Source of the DNA: Lantana camara
Lineage: Eukaryota; Streptophyta; Magnoliopsida; Lamiales; Verbenaceae
Reading direction: 5' to 3'
NCBI GenBank assembly: GCA_037501455.1
Contig: CM074862.1
Coordinates: 57,009,501 to 57,073,500 of the forward strand
DNA: 64,000 nucleotides
This document shows, piece by piece, positions 1-11,119 of the stretch. The notes beneath the pieces are model-generated. The model made no database searches, had not been told where the DNA came from, and worked only from the letters and a program-made list of their open reading frames with translations. Each line of letters opens with the position of its first letter. Within the stretch, counting starts at the first letter, position 1. Position numbers and translations under genes: made by a program.

Positions 1-1
1 A

Positions 2-889
2 CTACCTCATATAGAAGAGTTGTTCGATCTCCTTCAGGGTTCAAGTCTTTATTCCAAGTTGGATTTAAGACAAGGGCATTATCAGTTGCGTATCCGGGAG
101 GAAGATATACCGAAGACGGATTTCAACACTAGATATGGGCATTTCGAGTTCGTGGTCATGCCTTTTGGTCTTACTAATGCCCCAGCCACGTTTGTGGATA
201 TGATGCATCGAATATTCCGGCCCTACTTCGATAAATTCGTAGTCATCTTTATAGATGATATTCTGGTGTATTCAGGGTCCGTGGAAGAGCATGCGTGGCA
301 TTTGAGGATCGTCTTGTCTACACTTTGGGAGCACAGATTGTTTGCTATGTTCAGTAAGTGTGAGTTCTGGTTAGATCGGGTTTCCTTTTTGGGTCACTTC
401 ATTTTGGGAAATGGTATAGAAGTGGATCCAGCGAAGATTAAGACGGTTAAGTTTTGGAAGCGACCGAGGAATACCTCAGAAGTGAGAAGTTTTCTCGGGT
501 TAGCAGGGTATTATAGGCGCTTTGTGAAATATTTCTCGAAGATTGCCTCCCCGTTGACGCGGTTAACAAAGAAAGAGGTTAAATTCGAGTGGGATTATGC
601 GTGTGATAAGAGTTTTCAAACTCTTAAGGAGAGATTGACTACTACACCAGTTCTAACCCTACCCGAGGGTTCGGAAGGCTACTCAGTTTACACTGATGCA
701 TCGAAGGAAGGTCTCGGTTGTGTACTGATGCAGAATGGTAAGGTAGTAGCCTATACCTGTAGAAAGTTAAAGGATCACGAGAAAAACATTCCCACTCATG
801 ATTTGGAACTCGCCGTAATGGTGTTTGCATTGATGAAATGGCGTCATTATCTCTATGGAGTTACGTTTGAAGTGTTCACCGACCACTAA
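2..889 (+). pseudogene. Gypsy pol fragment: reverse transcriptase and RNase H (G1)
   Basis: The open frame enters from the left edge at base 2 ([13 protein letters not shown]) and ends at a TAA at 887-889. Reverse transcriptase is shown by [13 protein letters not shown], the [13 protein letters not shown] block and the catalytic FIDD motif ([11 protein letters not shown]). The connection follows ([14 protein letters not shown]), then RNase H with VYTDAS, HDLELA and FTDH, the expected catalytic acids. The terminal stop replaces a lysine codon in the usual DHKSL context, so this is a nonsense mutation inside RNase H and not the natural end. Protease and gag would lie upstream, outside the window. 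Role in an intact element: copying element RNA to DNA in a cytoplasmic particle. Confidence 0.93.
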
Positions 890-962
890 AGCCTTAAGTA
901 TTTGTTTACTCAAAAAGATTTAGACGTAAGACAAAGGGGCTGGATGGAATTACCAGAGGACT

Positions 963-1352
963 ATGATTGCAGAATTCAATACCAAGTTCGGGTTTGAAGA
1001 TTCCGGGTTATTTCGGTTTAAGGCTCGGGTTTATGTTCCGGAAGAACTTAAGCAGTTGGTACTTGATGAGGCACATAGATCAGCTTATACGGTACATCCC
1101 GGTACCACCAAGATGTATAAAGATTTAAGGACTTTGTATTGGTGGAACGGCATGAAAAAGGACGTTGCTAATTTTGTAAAAAGGTGTCAAACATGCCAAG
1201 TGGTGAAAGCAGAGCACAAAAAATCGGGAGGAACTCTCCAACCACTTCCAATTCCCGAATGGAAGTGGGAGCAAGTGACAATGGACTTCGTGTTCGGCTT
1301 GCCAAGGACCAAAGAAGGTTTCGATGGAATATGGGTCATTATTGATCGGTAA
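963..1352 (+). pseudogene. Gypsy integrase N-terminal zinc-binding part (G1)
   Basis: Starts abruptly after a junction at about 960-985, where the RNase H tail ([12 protein letters not shown], in another frame) runs straight into the integrase leader [18 protein letters not shown]. The spacer usually found between RNase H and integrase is deleted. The HHCC zinc site is visible as HRSAYTVH and CQTCQVVKAEHK, followed by PIPEWKWEQVTMDFVFGLP, which carries the first catalytic Asp. A TAA at 1350-1352 replaces the leucine codon of the usual DRLTKS motif. Bases 890-962 hold the out-of-frame remainder of RNase H. The first methionine is not a real start. Confidence 0.9.
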
Positions 1353-1382
1353 ACGAAATCAGGTCATTTTCTCAAGGTACGG

Positions 1383-1769
1383 ATGTCCGATAAAGTGCCT
1401 AAATTGGCCCGATCGTATCCCAAGGAGATTGTTAGGTTACATGGTGCACCGGTCAGTATTGTTTCAGATAGGGATCCTCGGTTCACATCAAATTTTTTGC
1501 AAGAACTACAGAAATGTTTGGGGATGAAGCTTTGGTTTAGTATTGCGTTTCACCCACAGACGGATGGTCAATGTGAGAGGTTAATAAGGTATCTCGAGGA
1601 CATGCTTCGGGCTTGTGCCTTAGATTATCAGGATTCGTGGGATGAACACTTGGATCAGGTTGAGTATGCTTACAATAACAATTTTCAGTTTTCAATTGGT
1701 ATGTCACCGTATGAAGCTTCGTATGGGAGGAAATGTAGGTCCCGTCTCTTTTGGGATATTGACGAGTAA
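1383..1769 (+). pseudogene. Gypsy integrase catalytic core (G1)
   Basis: Continues in the same frame as the preceding integrase piece, beyond its stop. SDRDPRF carries the second catalytic Asp and TDGQCERLIRYLEDML the Glu of the DDE core. AYNNNFQFSIGMSPYEA and the YGRKCRSRLFWD block are typical of plant chromovirus integrases. A stop at 1767-1769 and another shortly after (about 1810-1812) break the frame, and the next piece is in a different frame. In an intact element this domain joins cDNA ends to chromosomal DNA. Confidence 0.92.
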
Positions 1770-1827
1770 AGACGGAAAGCTCAAAAGAGCTAAGAAACCA
1801 AAGGAAATTTAGGATACCATTGAGAAG

Positions 1828-2349
1828 GTGAAAGTGATCCGACACAGGTTGAAGGCGGCGCAAGACAGACAGAAAAGTTATGCAAATAAGAGAAGACGAC
1901 CCTTGGAGTTTGAGATCGGAGATAAGGTCTTTCTAAAGGCATCTCCTAGAAAAGGGAATGCTTGGATTGGTAAAGGTGGGAAGCTTAACCCGCGCTACTT
2001 AGGCCCCTTTGTGATCCTTGATCGAGTTAGGGAAGTAGCTTACCGACTTGAGTTACCGCTGAGCTTAACTGGGATTCACAATGTTTTTCATGTCTTGCAA
2101 CTTCGGAAACATTATCCCGATGAGTCTTCTATTCTTCCAGCTGAGAAGGTACAGTTAGAGCCGGATTTGACCTTTAAGAAGTACCCGGTTGAAGTGTTAG
2201 ACCGGAAGATGCAAGAGATGAGAAACCGGTAAATCCCTCGTGTAAAGGTCTTATGGCATGATAAGAAATCCGAGGAAGCCACTTGGGAGACCGAGGATAA
2301 GATGAAACAGTTGTATCCGGAGCTTTTGAAGGCCTCGCTTCGGACCTGA
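1828..2349 (+). pseudogene. Gypsy integrase C-terminus and chromodomain (G1)
   Basis: The first part shows the integrase C-terminal GPY-like module (FEIGDKVFLKASPRKG, LNPRYLGPFVIL, GIHNVFHVLQLRKH). A TAA at 2230-2232 interrupts it, but the frame continues with a chromodomain-like tail (IPRVKVLWHDKKSEEATWE, EDKMKQLYPELL) to a TGA at 2347-2349. Chromodomain-bearing elements (chromoviruses) use this module for chromatin targeting. The final stop lies inside the short hairpin at 2341-2360. M has the same layout. Confidence 0.88.
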
Positions 2350-2377
2350 GGACAGGTCCGTTTAAAGGAGGGAGGTT
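2341..2377 (+). promoter_or_regulatory. Pre-PPT hairpin and polypurine tract of G1
   Basis: Perfect inverted repeat CGGACCTG / CAGGTCCG (8 bp) around an AGGA loop at 2341-2360, then the purine tract TTAAAGGAGGGAGGTT that primes plus-strand DNA synthesis, ending right at the LTR start (2378). The same hairpin position with different arms occurs in five other elements of the window. Confidence 0.75.
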
Positions 2378-5033
2378 TGTAACATCCCGATCGATCGGAC
2401 TTTCATGTAACCTATTATGTGTGCGATTTAATTAATTAATTGTGTGATTACATGATATTTAAATGTTAACATGAATATTTGAAGCTATTTGAATATAATT
2501 GCTTTAATATGAATATGATTATTTTGAAGGTTTGAGCTTTATGCCTTGTATTTTGCTCAATTTGTATCCGAATTAAATTCCATTTTTTATGAATTTTTTA
2601 TATCTGTGAATTATGTAAGCTATGAGCTCGTTTATATGTTCGTTTTGTGTTTTGGAACTTGTTTGGTTTGCCTTCTTGGTTCGTTTTGGAGACGGGACCT
2701 AAAGGAGGCTAAAGAGCATTTAGCGCACCTTGGGTTCCGGGCAACATATCTTGAGCTCGGGAATTTAGATTCGAATTCCATCACCTCCGTTTAACTTGTT
2801 TCCATGATTCGGGTTCAATGGATCAAGCCTCACTTTTTTCTAAGTTCATTTATACCTCCGAAATTAAACCGAAAAAAGCCCTCGAAATGATATCTTTTAA
2901 CCTAACCTTGATTAGTGGGACCCCTCTTAACCCTAACCAAACCTAAAGCTTGACTTTTAGCCTTGAGTTAAGCTCATATCAGCCCCTTAACCCCTGAAAA
3001 CCGAACCAAACCCTCCCAGAACCGACAAGTTTAGCTCCAAGTGAAGAGAAGAGAGAAGAGAAGAAACCCCCTTCTGCCATTTTGTGATTTTGAGCTCAAA
3101 TCACCTCCAAATCTTCTCAAATTTGAAAGGTAAGTCCATGAATTTGATCTACACTCTTTCCTCTTTGTTTTATGTGCTCTTTGTTTTATGTGCTTTTGGG
3201 CTGAAATCCATGGAGGTTTGATTATGTTTGGCTATATTGATGAATAGTGTTGGTTGGGAGAATTTTGATGAATTCTTGTTCCATGCTTTAATTCTTTGAG
3301 ACTTGATGTATATATATTGTTCCCAAGACCTTATTTATTACATTTATTACTTCTCTTTCATGGTATCTGAGATTAAGATGAGTCACCATTAATGGAGTCT
3401 TGGAAAACTTGAAGTGATGGCATGTTGAATTCACTTCCTTTCTTGCCTTGTTTCTTGAATATTTGGAGCTGATCTTTTTGCTAGCTTTTTTTGACATGAA
3501 TATATGTTTATTTGGTGTTATTTTCATACATGTTATGTTAGCTTTCATGACCTAAGAGACACCCTAAGGCTTGCACATCAACTGCCCTATTTTTGCCTCT
3601 CAAAACCGAACTGCTAGGCCTAATTTTTTTTCAGGACCGAGAGTTAGACACGGCCGTGCTGTGTTTTCGAATTAGGGTCCTGATTTAATTTAAATCGGAC
3701 ACGGCCGTGTCCGTTTCCTATTTATTTTGGACATGACCGTGTCCACTTCGTAGGTGATATCCGGGGGGAGTTTCTTTTGTCATTTTGTTGCTTTTAGTTG
3801 GCTCTTCTTGTCTCATTTATGCCTTGTATGAATGATTAACTTGTTCTATTATGTGTTAAGCTTTACGTTGTGATTTTGTGGCTCGCTTTATGCTCTCGTT
3901 TGTAAGATATGAGCTTATATGCAATGTATGCTCTTATATGACCTAAGTATGGATTCATTTCATATCGTTTACATCATAAACATAGATACACATTTACCGA
4001 GCATCAAGGTGGTTCATGTTGAGTCTAAGAGTGTCTCTTGTTATTTGTTTTGTTCAGATGACCTTCCCGTTGTGGACGAGATTGCCCCTTAGGCGTCCGG
4101 ATTACACTTTTGTCTCCAGTGCAGGCGTTGTTAAGGTGAGGTTTTTGTTCTTTTAGTTAAATGACCTACAACCCTAATTGATTTGAAGCCTTGCATGCGA
4201 ATATGTATATTATACGTTAGATAAGTGTATGATACGTATGTTGAGGGCTTGTCCCATTTGTTATAAGATTTTGAAATTGTTTTGTATAAGTATATAAGCT
4301 ATTTTACCTTTGTTTGGAAAACTTTGGCTATTCGTGTGTATGTGCTTGTGTAAGCGAGATGTGACTTTGAAAGATAAGCTTTATGGTATGTGTGTGTGAT
4401 CTTTGTGATAAGTTTTGGGCTCCGGAGAGTGGTATGGCAAATCTTGGGACGATCGAGGGGCCGCCGAGCTCTTCCATCAACATCCTCCATTTGAGAGTCT
4501 CACCCAACCTTGGGAGCATCGAGGAAGGGTGTTTCTCTTGAGCCAGTGGAGATGACCATCGAAGGTTTCAAGGTCGTGAGTAAACCTTTTCTCGTGTGTA
4601 TATGGATAGTTAGGGCCGTCAACCCTTCTATCACTCGGTGTGGGGATGGAGTATGATTTTTGCTTTGCTTTGTTATGTTACTTTGTATATGGAAGTTGGA
4701 AGGTGTGACTCATACTCACCGAGTTGGTTGATTTTGTTTGATCTAGGGAAAGAGGGTGGACTTCTACTGTCTAAAATGTGATGTTTGGCCTTTGGCCTTA
4801 ACTTTTCTCATTTAAACCTATGTATATCTATATCAATGGAATCACTTTGGCTTGCAAAAACCACTCGCGGTTCAAGGATCCTTATGATTTGATTAATTGC
4901 TTTGCTCTATATGTGTATCGGGTGTGTGAATTAACCCCTCACTAGTCACTAGGACTAACCCTCGTTGTTGTTTTCCCCTTTTTCCTCTCTCTTTGAGTTA
5001 CAGGTACTTCCTAGTCAAGTTAGGCGGCAAGTG
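2378..5033 (+). repeat. 3' LTR of G1, first part
   Basis: Begins TGTAACATCCC directly after the polypurine tract. It is interrupted after GGCGGCAAGTG (5029-5033 is the AAGTG target duplication of Copia1) and resumes at 25491 with TCGGTTGGG. Total LTR length is about 3.05 kb without the insertion, long but usual for Tekay-type chromoviruses. It is noncoding: small open frames inside (2546-2794, 3288-3548, 4299-4519) show no domain and are not called. It carries a GGACACGGCCGTGTCC palindrome cluster (3647-3744). Confidence 0.88.
3647..3744. repeat. Palindrome cluster in G1 LTR (GGACACGGCCGTGTCC)
   Basis: Three copies of a 16-bp palindrome: a degenerate one at 3647-3660, a perfect GGACACGGCCGTGTCC at 3697-3712 and a near copy at 3729-3744. 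Spacing is about 50 and 32 bp. It occupies the mid-LTR position where other families in the window carry clusters of a different palindrome. Confidence 0.8.
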
Positions 5034-5403
5034 TGTTGGAAAACACGAATCAGAAAGCAGCGGAATTCAAAAAATTTTCCCAACTAAAGGATCTTGGACT
5101 CGCAATCGTGTATCCAAATTCGTAGAGATAGAAAACTTACTTTTCTTTTATTCTTTCTTGAAGCGTTTCAAGCCACCCAAGAACGCTCTTCTCGCGGCTT
5201 GATCCCCTCTCCTTGGTAAAGCTCGAATCTTCAAACTTGTAACTTGAAGTCTCTAGAGAAAGTCCACCAACTTGATCACAATCTAACTAGTAAGGATGCT
5301 AGTTCCCTAGTTAGTGTTTAGGCTTAACCTAGGGTTTTATTTAATCTTGGAGAAAGGAGGGTGTTCAACATATGAACCAAAAGAATTGTCAATTAGCTCT
5401 AAA

Positions 5404-5431
5404 GGGGAGCTTAAGCTCCCTTATATATAGG
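5404..5431 (-). promoter_or_regulatory. TATA-like box next to a palindrome in Copia1 3' LTR
   Basis: On the minus strand CTATATATAAG (5421-5431) is followed at once by the palindrome GGGAGCTTAAGCTCCC (5405-5420), about where transcription should begin. In Copia2 the same place reads CCTATAAATAGG with GGAGCTCGAGCTCC: different sequence, same symmetry. In Copia1's own 5' LTR (13629-13638) the box has decayed to CTATACATAG, which should weaken its promoter. Confidence 0.55.
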
Positions 5432-5768
5432 CAAGGGAGAGAGGCACCAATCCTTATCCTTGTTGGGCAAGGATTTGGTCCCTCTCTCTCCTATTACTTG
5501 ATCATCAAGTATTCTCCAACTTTGACTTTGAATTCTAATTCAAATCAACTTTCAAGAGAGCTAAAAATATCCAAACTATTCTTGGATAATTTTATACTTT
5601 ATTTATTATAAAATCAATGACTTATTTTTATCTAATTAATTCATAATTAATTAACTAGATTATTTTTCTCCAAAATTAGACTTTCTTTTTAATTCAAAAT
5701 TAAACCAAAGTCTATTAAATAATTAACACATTAATTATTTAATTACCAAATAATTATTCATGCATATG

Positions 5769-5832
5769 CACACGTGTCCATGAAAGACACGTGTCACGCA
5801 CGTGACCCACACGTGTGATTTCACACGTGTGG
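5769..5832. promoter_or_regulatory. G-box/ABRE-like ACGTG array in Copia1 3' LTR
   Basis: Five ACGTG cores in about 65 bp: CACACGTGTCC, GACACGTGTCAC, GCACGTGACC and two CACACGTGTG. Most are palindromic. The array lies about 340 bp upstream of the TATA-like box in the element's direction, so in U3. ACGTGTC is the core of plant abscisic-acid response elements and CACGTG the G-box bound by bZIP and bHLH factors. A role in stress-induced transcription is inference. Confidence 0.6.
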
Positions 5833-6993
5833 AACCCTCTAGGCTCGATTAACTCGTTTAATCATTTTAAAGCCTCAACTCATGTAACCAAGTTGTTGTG
5901 TGTGACCCTCTAGGTTCTCAATTCAATTAGCAGTGACCCTAATTAATTAATTCACTAATTAATTAATCAGTCCACAGATTAAACGACCATAGTCTAGCAA
6001 CAGGTGTTTAACCCCTAGCTGAATTGGAATGTTTGGATTCGACAGAACCTTTAAGTCATTGATTCATGTGAGATACAATCCTCCTACTTACTATCTCTCA
6101 ACCAAGATCTAGGGCAAGGGAATAATCAGAACCCTAATAATCCGGTCTTAAAGCTAAGTGCATTTCATATCCATTTGATCTCAATCCAAGAAACCCTTTT
6201 CTTGATGTCTTGATATACTGCCTTGGCCAAGGACTACATATGGCATATGAATGACTTACACAATAAAAGATCACCTTGCAAATGCAAGTGTAGGTCCTTT
6301 CTTGATTCTCATTCACTTTCATGAATCACTTGTGCAACCCCAGCATAAGCCTTGAATCAGTTGTCTAAGGCAACACCCTTTAAAGCTTATACCTAAGACT
6401 ACAGAGGTAACTCATAAAGTGACAAGGAACCTCAAGTCTAAGGATCAATTAATCACATCAATGACTCGTGAGATATTTCCTAATCTGGAAGTTTCTATTT
6501 CCTGAAATAGAAACTTCCTTTCCCATCTAGGAATGTTCTCACACGGGGCACCTCAGTGAACTTACTTATTAAAGTAAGCACCCTCATGTATCACGCACGT
6601 ATCAACTATACACTTTGCACCTCCATGAAACAAGGTGGTCCCTCTTAAGGGCATGATCCCACAAGCAAGCCTTATAGGAGTCAGGTTGACACTCCCACTA
6701 TCTGTAGGACTCATCAGCTTGGAGTAATTTACTAATCATGACTTATGTGATATAGGGCTCGTTTCATGAACCATTTCACCTAAATGGTAGAGTCCTATAG
6801 TCATCAGGATTAGGGGAGTTCTTATACATGCACAGATAAAGTAAACGCATACCAAACAAGAACATATAAAGAAGTGTTGCCTCAATTCGTTATTTCATTC
6901 AAAGATTGTCTGTGATTACAATAAGGAAAAACACAAAGCGGATATACAATCGGCTTTCTAGGGCACTATTCCTAACAATCTCCCACTTTCTCG

Positions 6994-7425
6994 TCAAAGC
7001 CATTCTAAAGCTACTCTAAGTCCCATCTTCTGAAGATGACCTTGGAAAGCTTCTCGACTAAAGGGTTTAGTAAGTGGATCTGCCACGTTCTCTGCTGATG
7101 TGACCCTCTCAATTAGCATATCTCCTCTTTTGATAATATCACAGATTAGGTGATACTTCTTCATAATGTGCTTGGTCCGTTGGTGAGATCTTGGTTCTCT
7201 TGCTTGAGCAACCGCCCTAGTGTTGTCACAAAACATAGTAATGGGGTCTTTCATGCTAGGAACAACATTCAACTCTTGAATGAAATTTCTAATCCAAACA
7301 CCTTCCTTAGCTGCATCATTTGCAGCTAAGTATTCGGCCTCAGTGGTCGAATCTGCAGTAGTAGTTTGCTTGGAACTCTTCCAACTCACTGCTCCGCCGT
7401 TTAGGCAGAAAATGTATCCTGACAT
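6994..7425 (-). pseudogene. Copia RNase H (Copia1)
   Basis: C-terminal RNase H piece: [19 protein letters not shown], then [14 protein letters not shown] and [20 protein letters not shown], then [20 protein letters not shown] near the end, all standard copia motifs. It is out of frame with the reverse transcriptase block to its right because of an indel near 7490. The domain's first part ([14 protein letters not shown]) is readable only across that indel. It ends just before the polypurine tract and 3' LTR. Confidence 0.9.
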
Positions 7426-7439
7426 TGACTTAAAATCAT

Positions 7440-8936
7440 CTAAGTCAGATGCAAAGCTTGCATCGCAGTATCCTTCGACATTAAGATCTTTTGACCTCCG
7501 TAAACTAAGAATAAATCTTTAGTACTTTTCAAGTACTTAAGAATATTCTTCACGGTAGCCCAGTGACCATCTCCAGGGTCAGATTGGAAACGACTCGTCA
7601 CACTAAGTGCGTAAGCCACATCCGGTCGAGTACATAACATTGCATACATTATGCTACCTACTACTGATGCATAAGGTGTATGAGTCATTCTTGCCTTCTC
7701 AAGGTTAGTCTTAGGATACATCTTCTTTGAAAGACATGTTCCTGCACTCATAGGAAGGTTCTTACCCTTTGCTGACTCCATATTGAATCTCTTCAATACT
7801 TTGTCAATGTACATCGACTGTGATAGTCCTATTAACCTTCTAGATCTATCTCTATAGATTTTAATTCCAAGGATATAGGACGCATCACCAAGATCTTTCA
7901 TCTCGAATTGGTTCGATAACCATAACTTAGTCACTTTCATGTTATCCTTCGAATTCCCAATAAGAAGGATGTCATCAACATAAAGTACTAAGAATTGCAC
8001 TGAGGTCTCCAATTCCTTTCTATAAACACATGATTCATTCGAAATTTGGATGAAGACAAACGCTTTGACCGATTCATCAAATCGAATGTTCCAATTCCTA
8101 GAAGCCTGTTTCAATCCATAGATTGATCTTTGGAGTTTGCAAACCTTTTGCTCACTCCCACTAAATGTGAAACCTATGGGTTGCTCCATATAAATGTCTT
8201 TATCAATGTCACCATTGAGAAAGGCAGTTTTCACATCCATTTGCCATATCTCATAGTCATAATATGCAGCAATGGCAAGCATGATCCGAAAAGACTTTTG
8301 CATTGCAACTTGTGAGAAGGTTTCGTCAAAGTCCACGCCGGGTCTTTGAGTGAATCCTTTTGCAACCAGTCTTGCTTTGTAGGCTGCAATACTTCCATCA
8401 ACTCCAAGCTTTCTCTTAAAGATCCATTTGCAACCTATGGGTTTGACCCCATCAGGCAAATCTACCAAGGTCCAAACTTGGTTGGAGTTCATGGAATCCA
8501 TTTCGGATTTCATGGCTTTTATCCACTGTTCAGAGTCAGAATCTGAGAGTGCCTCCTCATATGTTAAAGGATCATTATCCTTTTGAGAGATTTCATGGAA
8601 GAATCCATACCATCTCTCCGGCTGTCTAGGAGTGCATTCAGAACGCCTTAAAGGAGGATTTACATGTGTATCGAAATTCGTGATTGGCTGTGGTTGATCA
8701 GTAGGGGACGTTTCTTCAGTGGGTGGCGTGGGGTTACTTTGTACTTCTTCTAATTCTATGATCTTGCCTTTCTTTTCTTTAAGGAACGGTTCCTCAAGAA
8801 AAGTGGCATTTCTGGAAACAAACACCCTTTGCTCTGATTGATCATAGAAGTAGTATCCTATGCATTCCTTAGGGTAACCTACAAAGTAGCATAAGTTAGA
8901 ACGAGATTCTATCTTATCTCCCACTGTCCTCTTCAC
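7440..8936 (-). pseudogene. Copia reverse transcriptase with integrase tail (Copia1)
   Basis: The longest surviving copia frame here (498 residues). It begins with the end of integrase (KRTVGDKIESRSNLCYFVGYP), passes a linker, then reverse transcriptase: GCKWIFKRKLGVDGSI, YKARLVAKGFTQRPGVDFDE, QMDVKTAFLNGDIDKDIYME, and the catalytic YVDD (LYVDDILLIGN). It is cut off on its N side by a TAC-to-TAA nonsense change at 8937-8939 (Copia2 keeps the Tyr codon) and on its C side by an indel near 7490. Reverse transcriptase motifs themselves look intact. Confidence 0.93.
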
Positions 8937-9410
8937 TTAAGCAGGACAGCCCCAAATTCTTAAGTAAGAATAACTAGGGATTTTACCATGCCACATTTCA
9001 TAGGGCGTTTTAGGGACTGACTTAGAGGGAACTTGATTCAAAATCTTTGCTGCACTGTCTAGGGCATAACCCCAGAAAGAAGGTGGTAAGTCAGTGAAAC
9101 TCATCATGGAACGAACCATATCAAGTAAGGTTCGATTCCTTCTCCCAGAAACCCCATTAAGCTGAGGAGTTCCCGAAGGAGTACACTGAGAGATAATCCC
9201 ATTATCTTTGAGATGATTAAGGAATTCTTCACTAAGATACTCGCCTCCTCGATCAGATCAAAATGCTTTGATCTTGTGACCAGTTTGGTTCTCAACCTCT
9301 TTTTGAAATTCTAAGAATTTCTCAAAAGCTTCAGATTTATACTTCATTAAGTATGCATAACCATACCGGCTAAAGTTATCAATAAAGGTTATGAAATACT
9401 GATGATTGTT
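8937..9410 (-). pseudogene. Copia integrase core, several lesions (Copia1)
   Basis: Compared with Copia2 (38414-39010), this piece has a TGA at about 9411 replacing Arg in STRNNHQYF, a TGA near 9258 replacing Arg in ALRSDRGGEYL, and GVSGRRNRT where Copia2 has GVSERRNRT. The last removes the catalytic Glu of the DDE triad. The WGYALDSAAKILNQVPSKSV and YEMWHGKIPSYSYLRIWGCP blocks are clear. Even if read through, the integrase would be expected to be inactive. Confidence 0.88.
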
Positions 9411-10469
9411 TCAAGTGCTTACACTAAGCGGTCCACAAACATCAGTATGGATCAAATCCAAAACCTTAGTGGCACATTCCACAGTTCCTTTAAAAGGAAC
9501 TTTGGACATTTTTCCTTTGAGACAGGATTCGCAAGAAGTTAACTCCTTAAGATCATTTTCAGAGAATGATCCTAAAGTGTTTATCTTGCTAATTCTGTTC
9601 TTGGAAATGTGTCCTAATCTAGCGTGCCATAAGGGAGCTGAAACTTTGTCATCTCTCTTACGCTTCGTTTCTCGTTGTATATTCATAATATTGATATTCT
9701 GAGTTACATAAAGTCCATTACTTAGAGTACCGATGTGAACAGAAGAGTTGTTCCATTTGATAAAGTATTTACCATTCTTAATATAAGTTTCATAACCTTC
9801 ACAATCTAATATTGGAACTGAAATTATATTACGAATAATGCTCGGTACATAAAGGACTTTATTCAAGACTAACTCAAAACTACCTAAATCTAATCTAATT
9901 GTGCCTAAAGCTCGAGCTTCAACGTTTGAGCCATCACCGATCTTCAAGACACATTCTCCTTCTTTTAGTTGTTGGACTTCACTTAGCATCTGTACATCAT
10001 TACAGATATGAGTTCCATAACCGGTATCAAGTACCCAGGAACTAGAGTTAACAGAAAGATTTATTTCAACGAGAAAGATACCTTTCTTTAGAGTAGCCTT
10101 GTACTCTGGGCAGTTTCTCCTCCAATGTCCCGCTTTGCCACAATGGAAGCAAACATCCTCTTTCTGATCACGCTTCTTCTTTTTGGCCTTCCCCTTCAAA
10201 CCTCCACCAGTGGGCATAAGGGGTTTCTTCTTCTTCTTTTGGGCTTTCTTGCCCTTACCTTTAGAAGGCCCAGAAGAGGAAGATGGAGCACTCACCATCA
10301 AAACCTTATTGTCCTTCTTGATCGTGCTTTCAGCAGTCGCAAGTTGACTAATCAGCTCAGCTACAGTAGTACCAGCATGATTCATGTTGAAGTTAAGGAC
10401 AAATGGGTTGAATGATGGTGGGAGCGAAGCTAGCAACAAATCCACTGAAAGCTCATCTTTCAGTGGCAT
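9411..10469 (-). pseudogene. Copia gag C-part, zinc knuckle, protease and integrase N-part (Copia1)
   Basis: In order: end of gag (MNHAGTTVAELISQL), a Lys-rich stretch, CCHC zinc knuckle CFHCGKAGHWRRNC that binds element RNA, protease with the catalytic DTG in SSWVLDTGYGTHICND, then the integrase zinc site (HARLGHISKNRI, CESCLKGKM) and DLIHTDVCGPLSVST with the first catalytic Asp. It ends at a nonsense TGA. On the N side it is separated from 10518-10913 by an indel near 10545 and by lost sense around 10470-10517. Confidence 0.92.
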
Positions 10470-10517
10470 GCCATGGAGGCAAGTTTCTCAGTAAGGGCAA
10501 GAAACTTGAGTCCATAT

Positions 10518-10913
10518 TCATGGACATTTGAACCTTCCCTCATTCTCAAGTGGAACAATTTCATTTGAAGAGTTATACCTTGTAACACGTTCATGAGGGC
10601 GGTAAAGTTGCTCTAAGTGGTCGTAAATCTCCCAAGCGAATTCCATGACCTCATGTTGCCTTTGCAAGTCCGGAGATATGTTAGCCAACATAAGGCAACG
10701 GGCTTGGAGATTATCATCCTTCCACTTCTGAATCGCATCCCGCTCGGCCCGATTGGGAGCGTCCCCTTCGGGACTAGGCTCCCCTTCGAAGAGAACATAA
10801 GTTCTCTTCTCAGAATCTAAAATGATTTTTAGATTCCTCAGCCAATCAGAATAGTTGGGACCAGTCAACTTGTTTGACTCGAGGATCGATACAAGAGGGT
10901 TTTTGGTTGCCAT
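10518..10913 (-). pseudogene. Copia gag N-terminus (Copia1)
   Basis: Starts at ATG 10913 (MATKNPLVSILESNKLTG), identical to the start in Copia2 (40551). The gag core follows (NYSDWLRNLKIILDSEKRTY, EFAWEIYDHLEQLYRPHERV). One extra base near 10550 relative to Copia2 throws the frame out after RYNSSNE, so gag stops early at 10518. Gag forms the particle that packages element RNA. Confidence 0.9.
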
Positions 10914-11119
10914 TTCAAAACACGTAGAGAATCACAGAATCTACGACCTAAATGGTAAAACAGAGAACTAGTGAGCATGCTGAATTATAACGATATACAA
11001 AAGATAAGGTCTTTAATCTAACGTAGCTCCCACTGTTTTTCAAAGATCTATAATTCCCAAAGATCTAAGAAGAACACGTTTCCCAATGGGTACTAAGATC
11101 CTAGGCATTTTACCTCGAA

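Larger units (their letters stand above)
5034..6977 (-). repeat. 3' LTR of Copia1 (left copy)
   Basis: 1944 bp, TGTTGGAAAACACG to CACTATTCCTAACA. Closely matches 13232-15038 plus 25344-25485, and the two Copia2 LTRs. By eye it differs from the right Copia1 LTR at roughly 2 in 100 positions over the first 0.8 kb. Contains a TATA-like box, a G-box array and, at 6482-6520, a self-complementary segment (GGAAGTTTCTATTTCCTGAA and its reverse arm). Confidence 0.93.
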
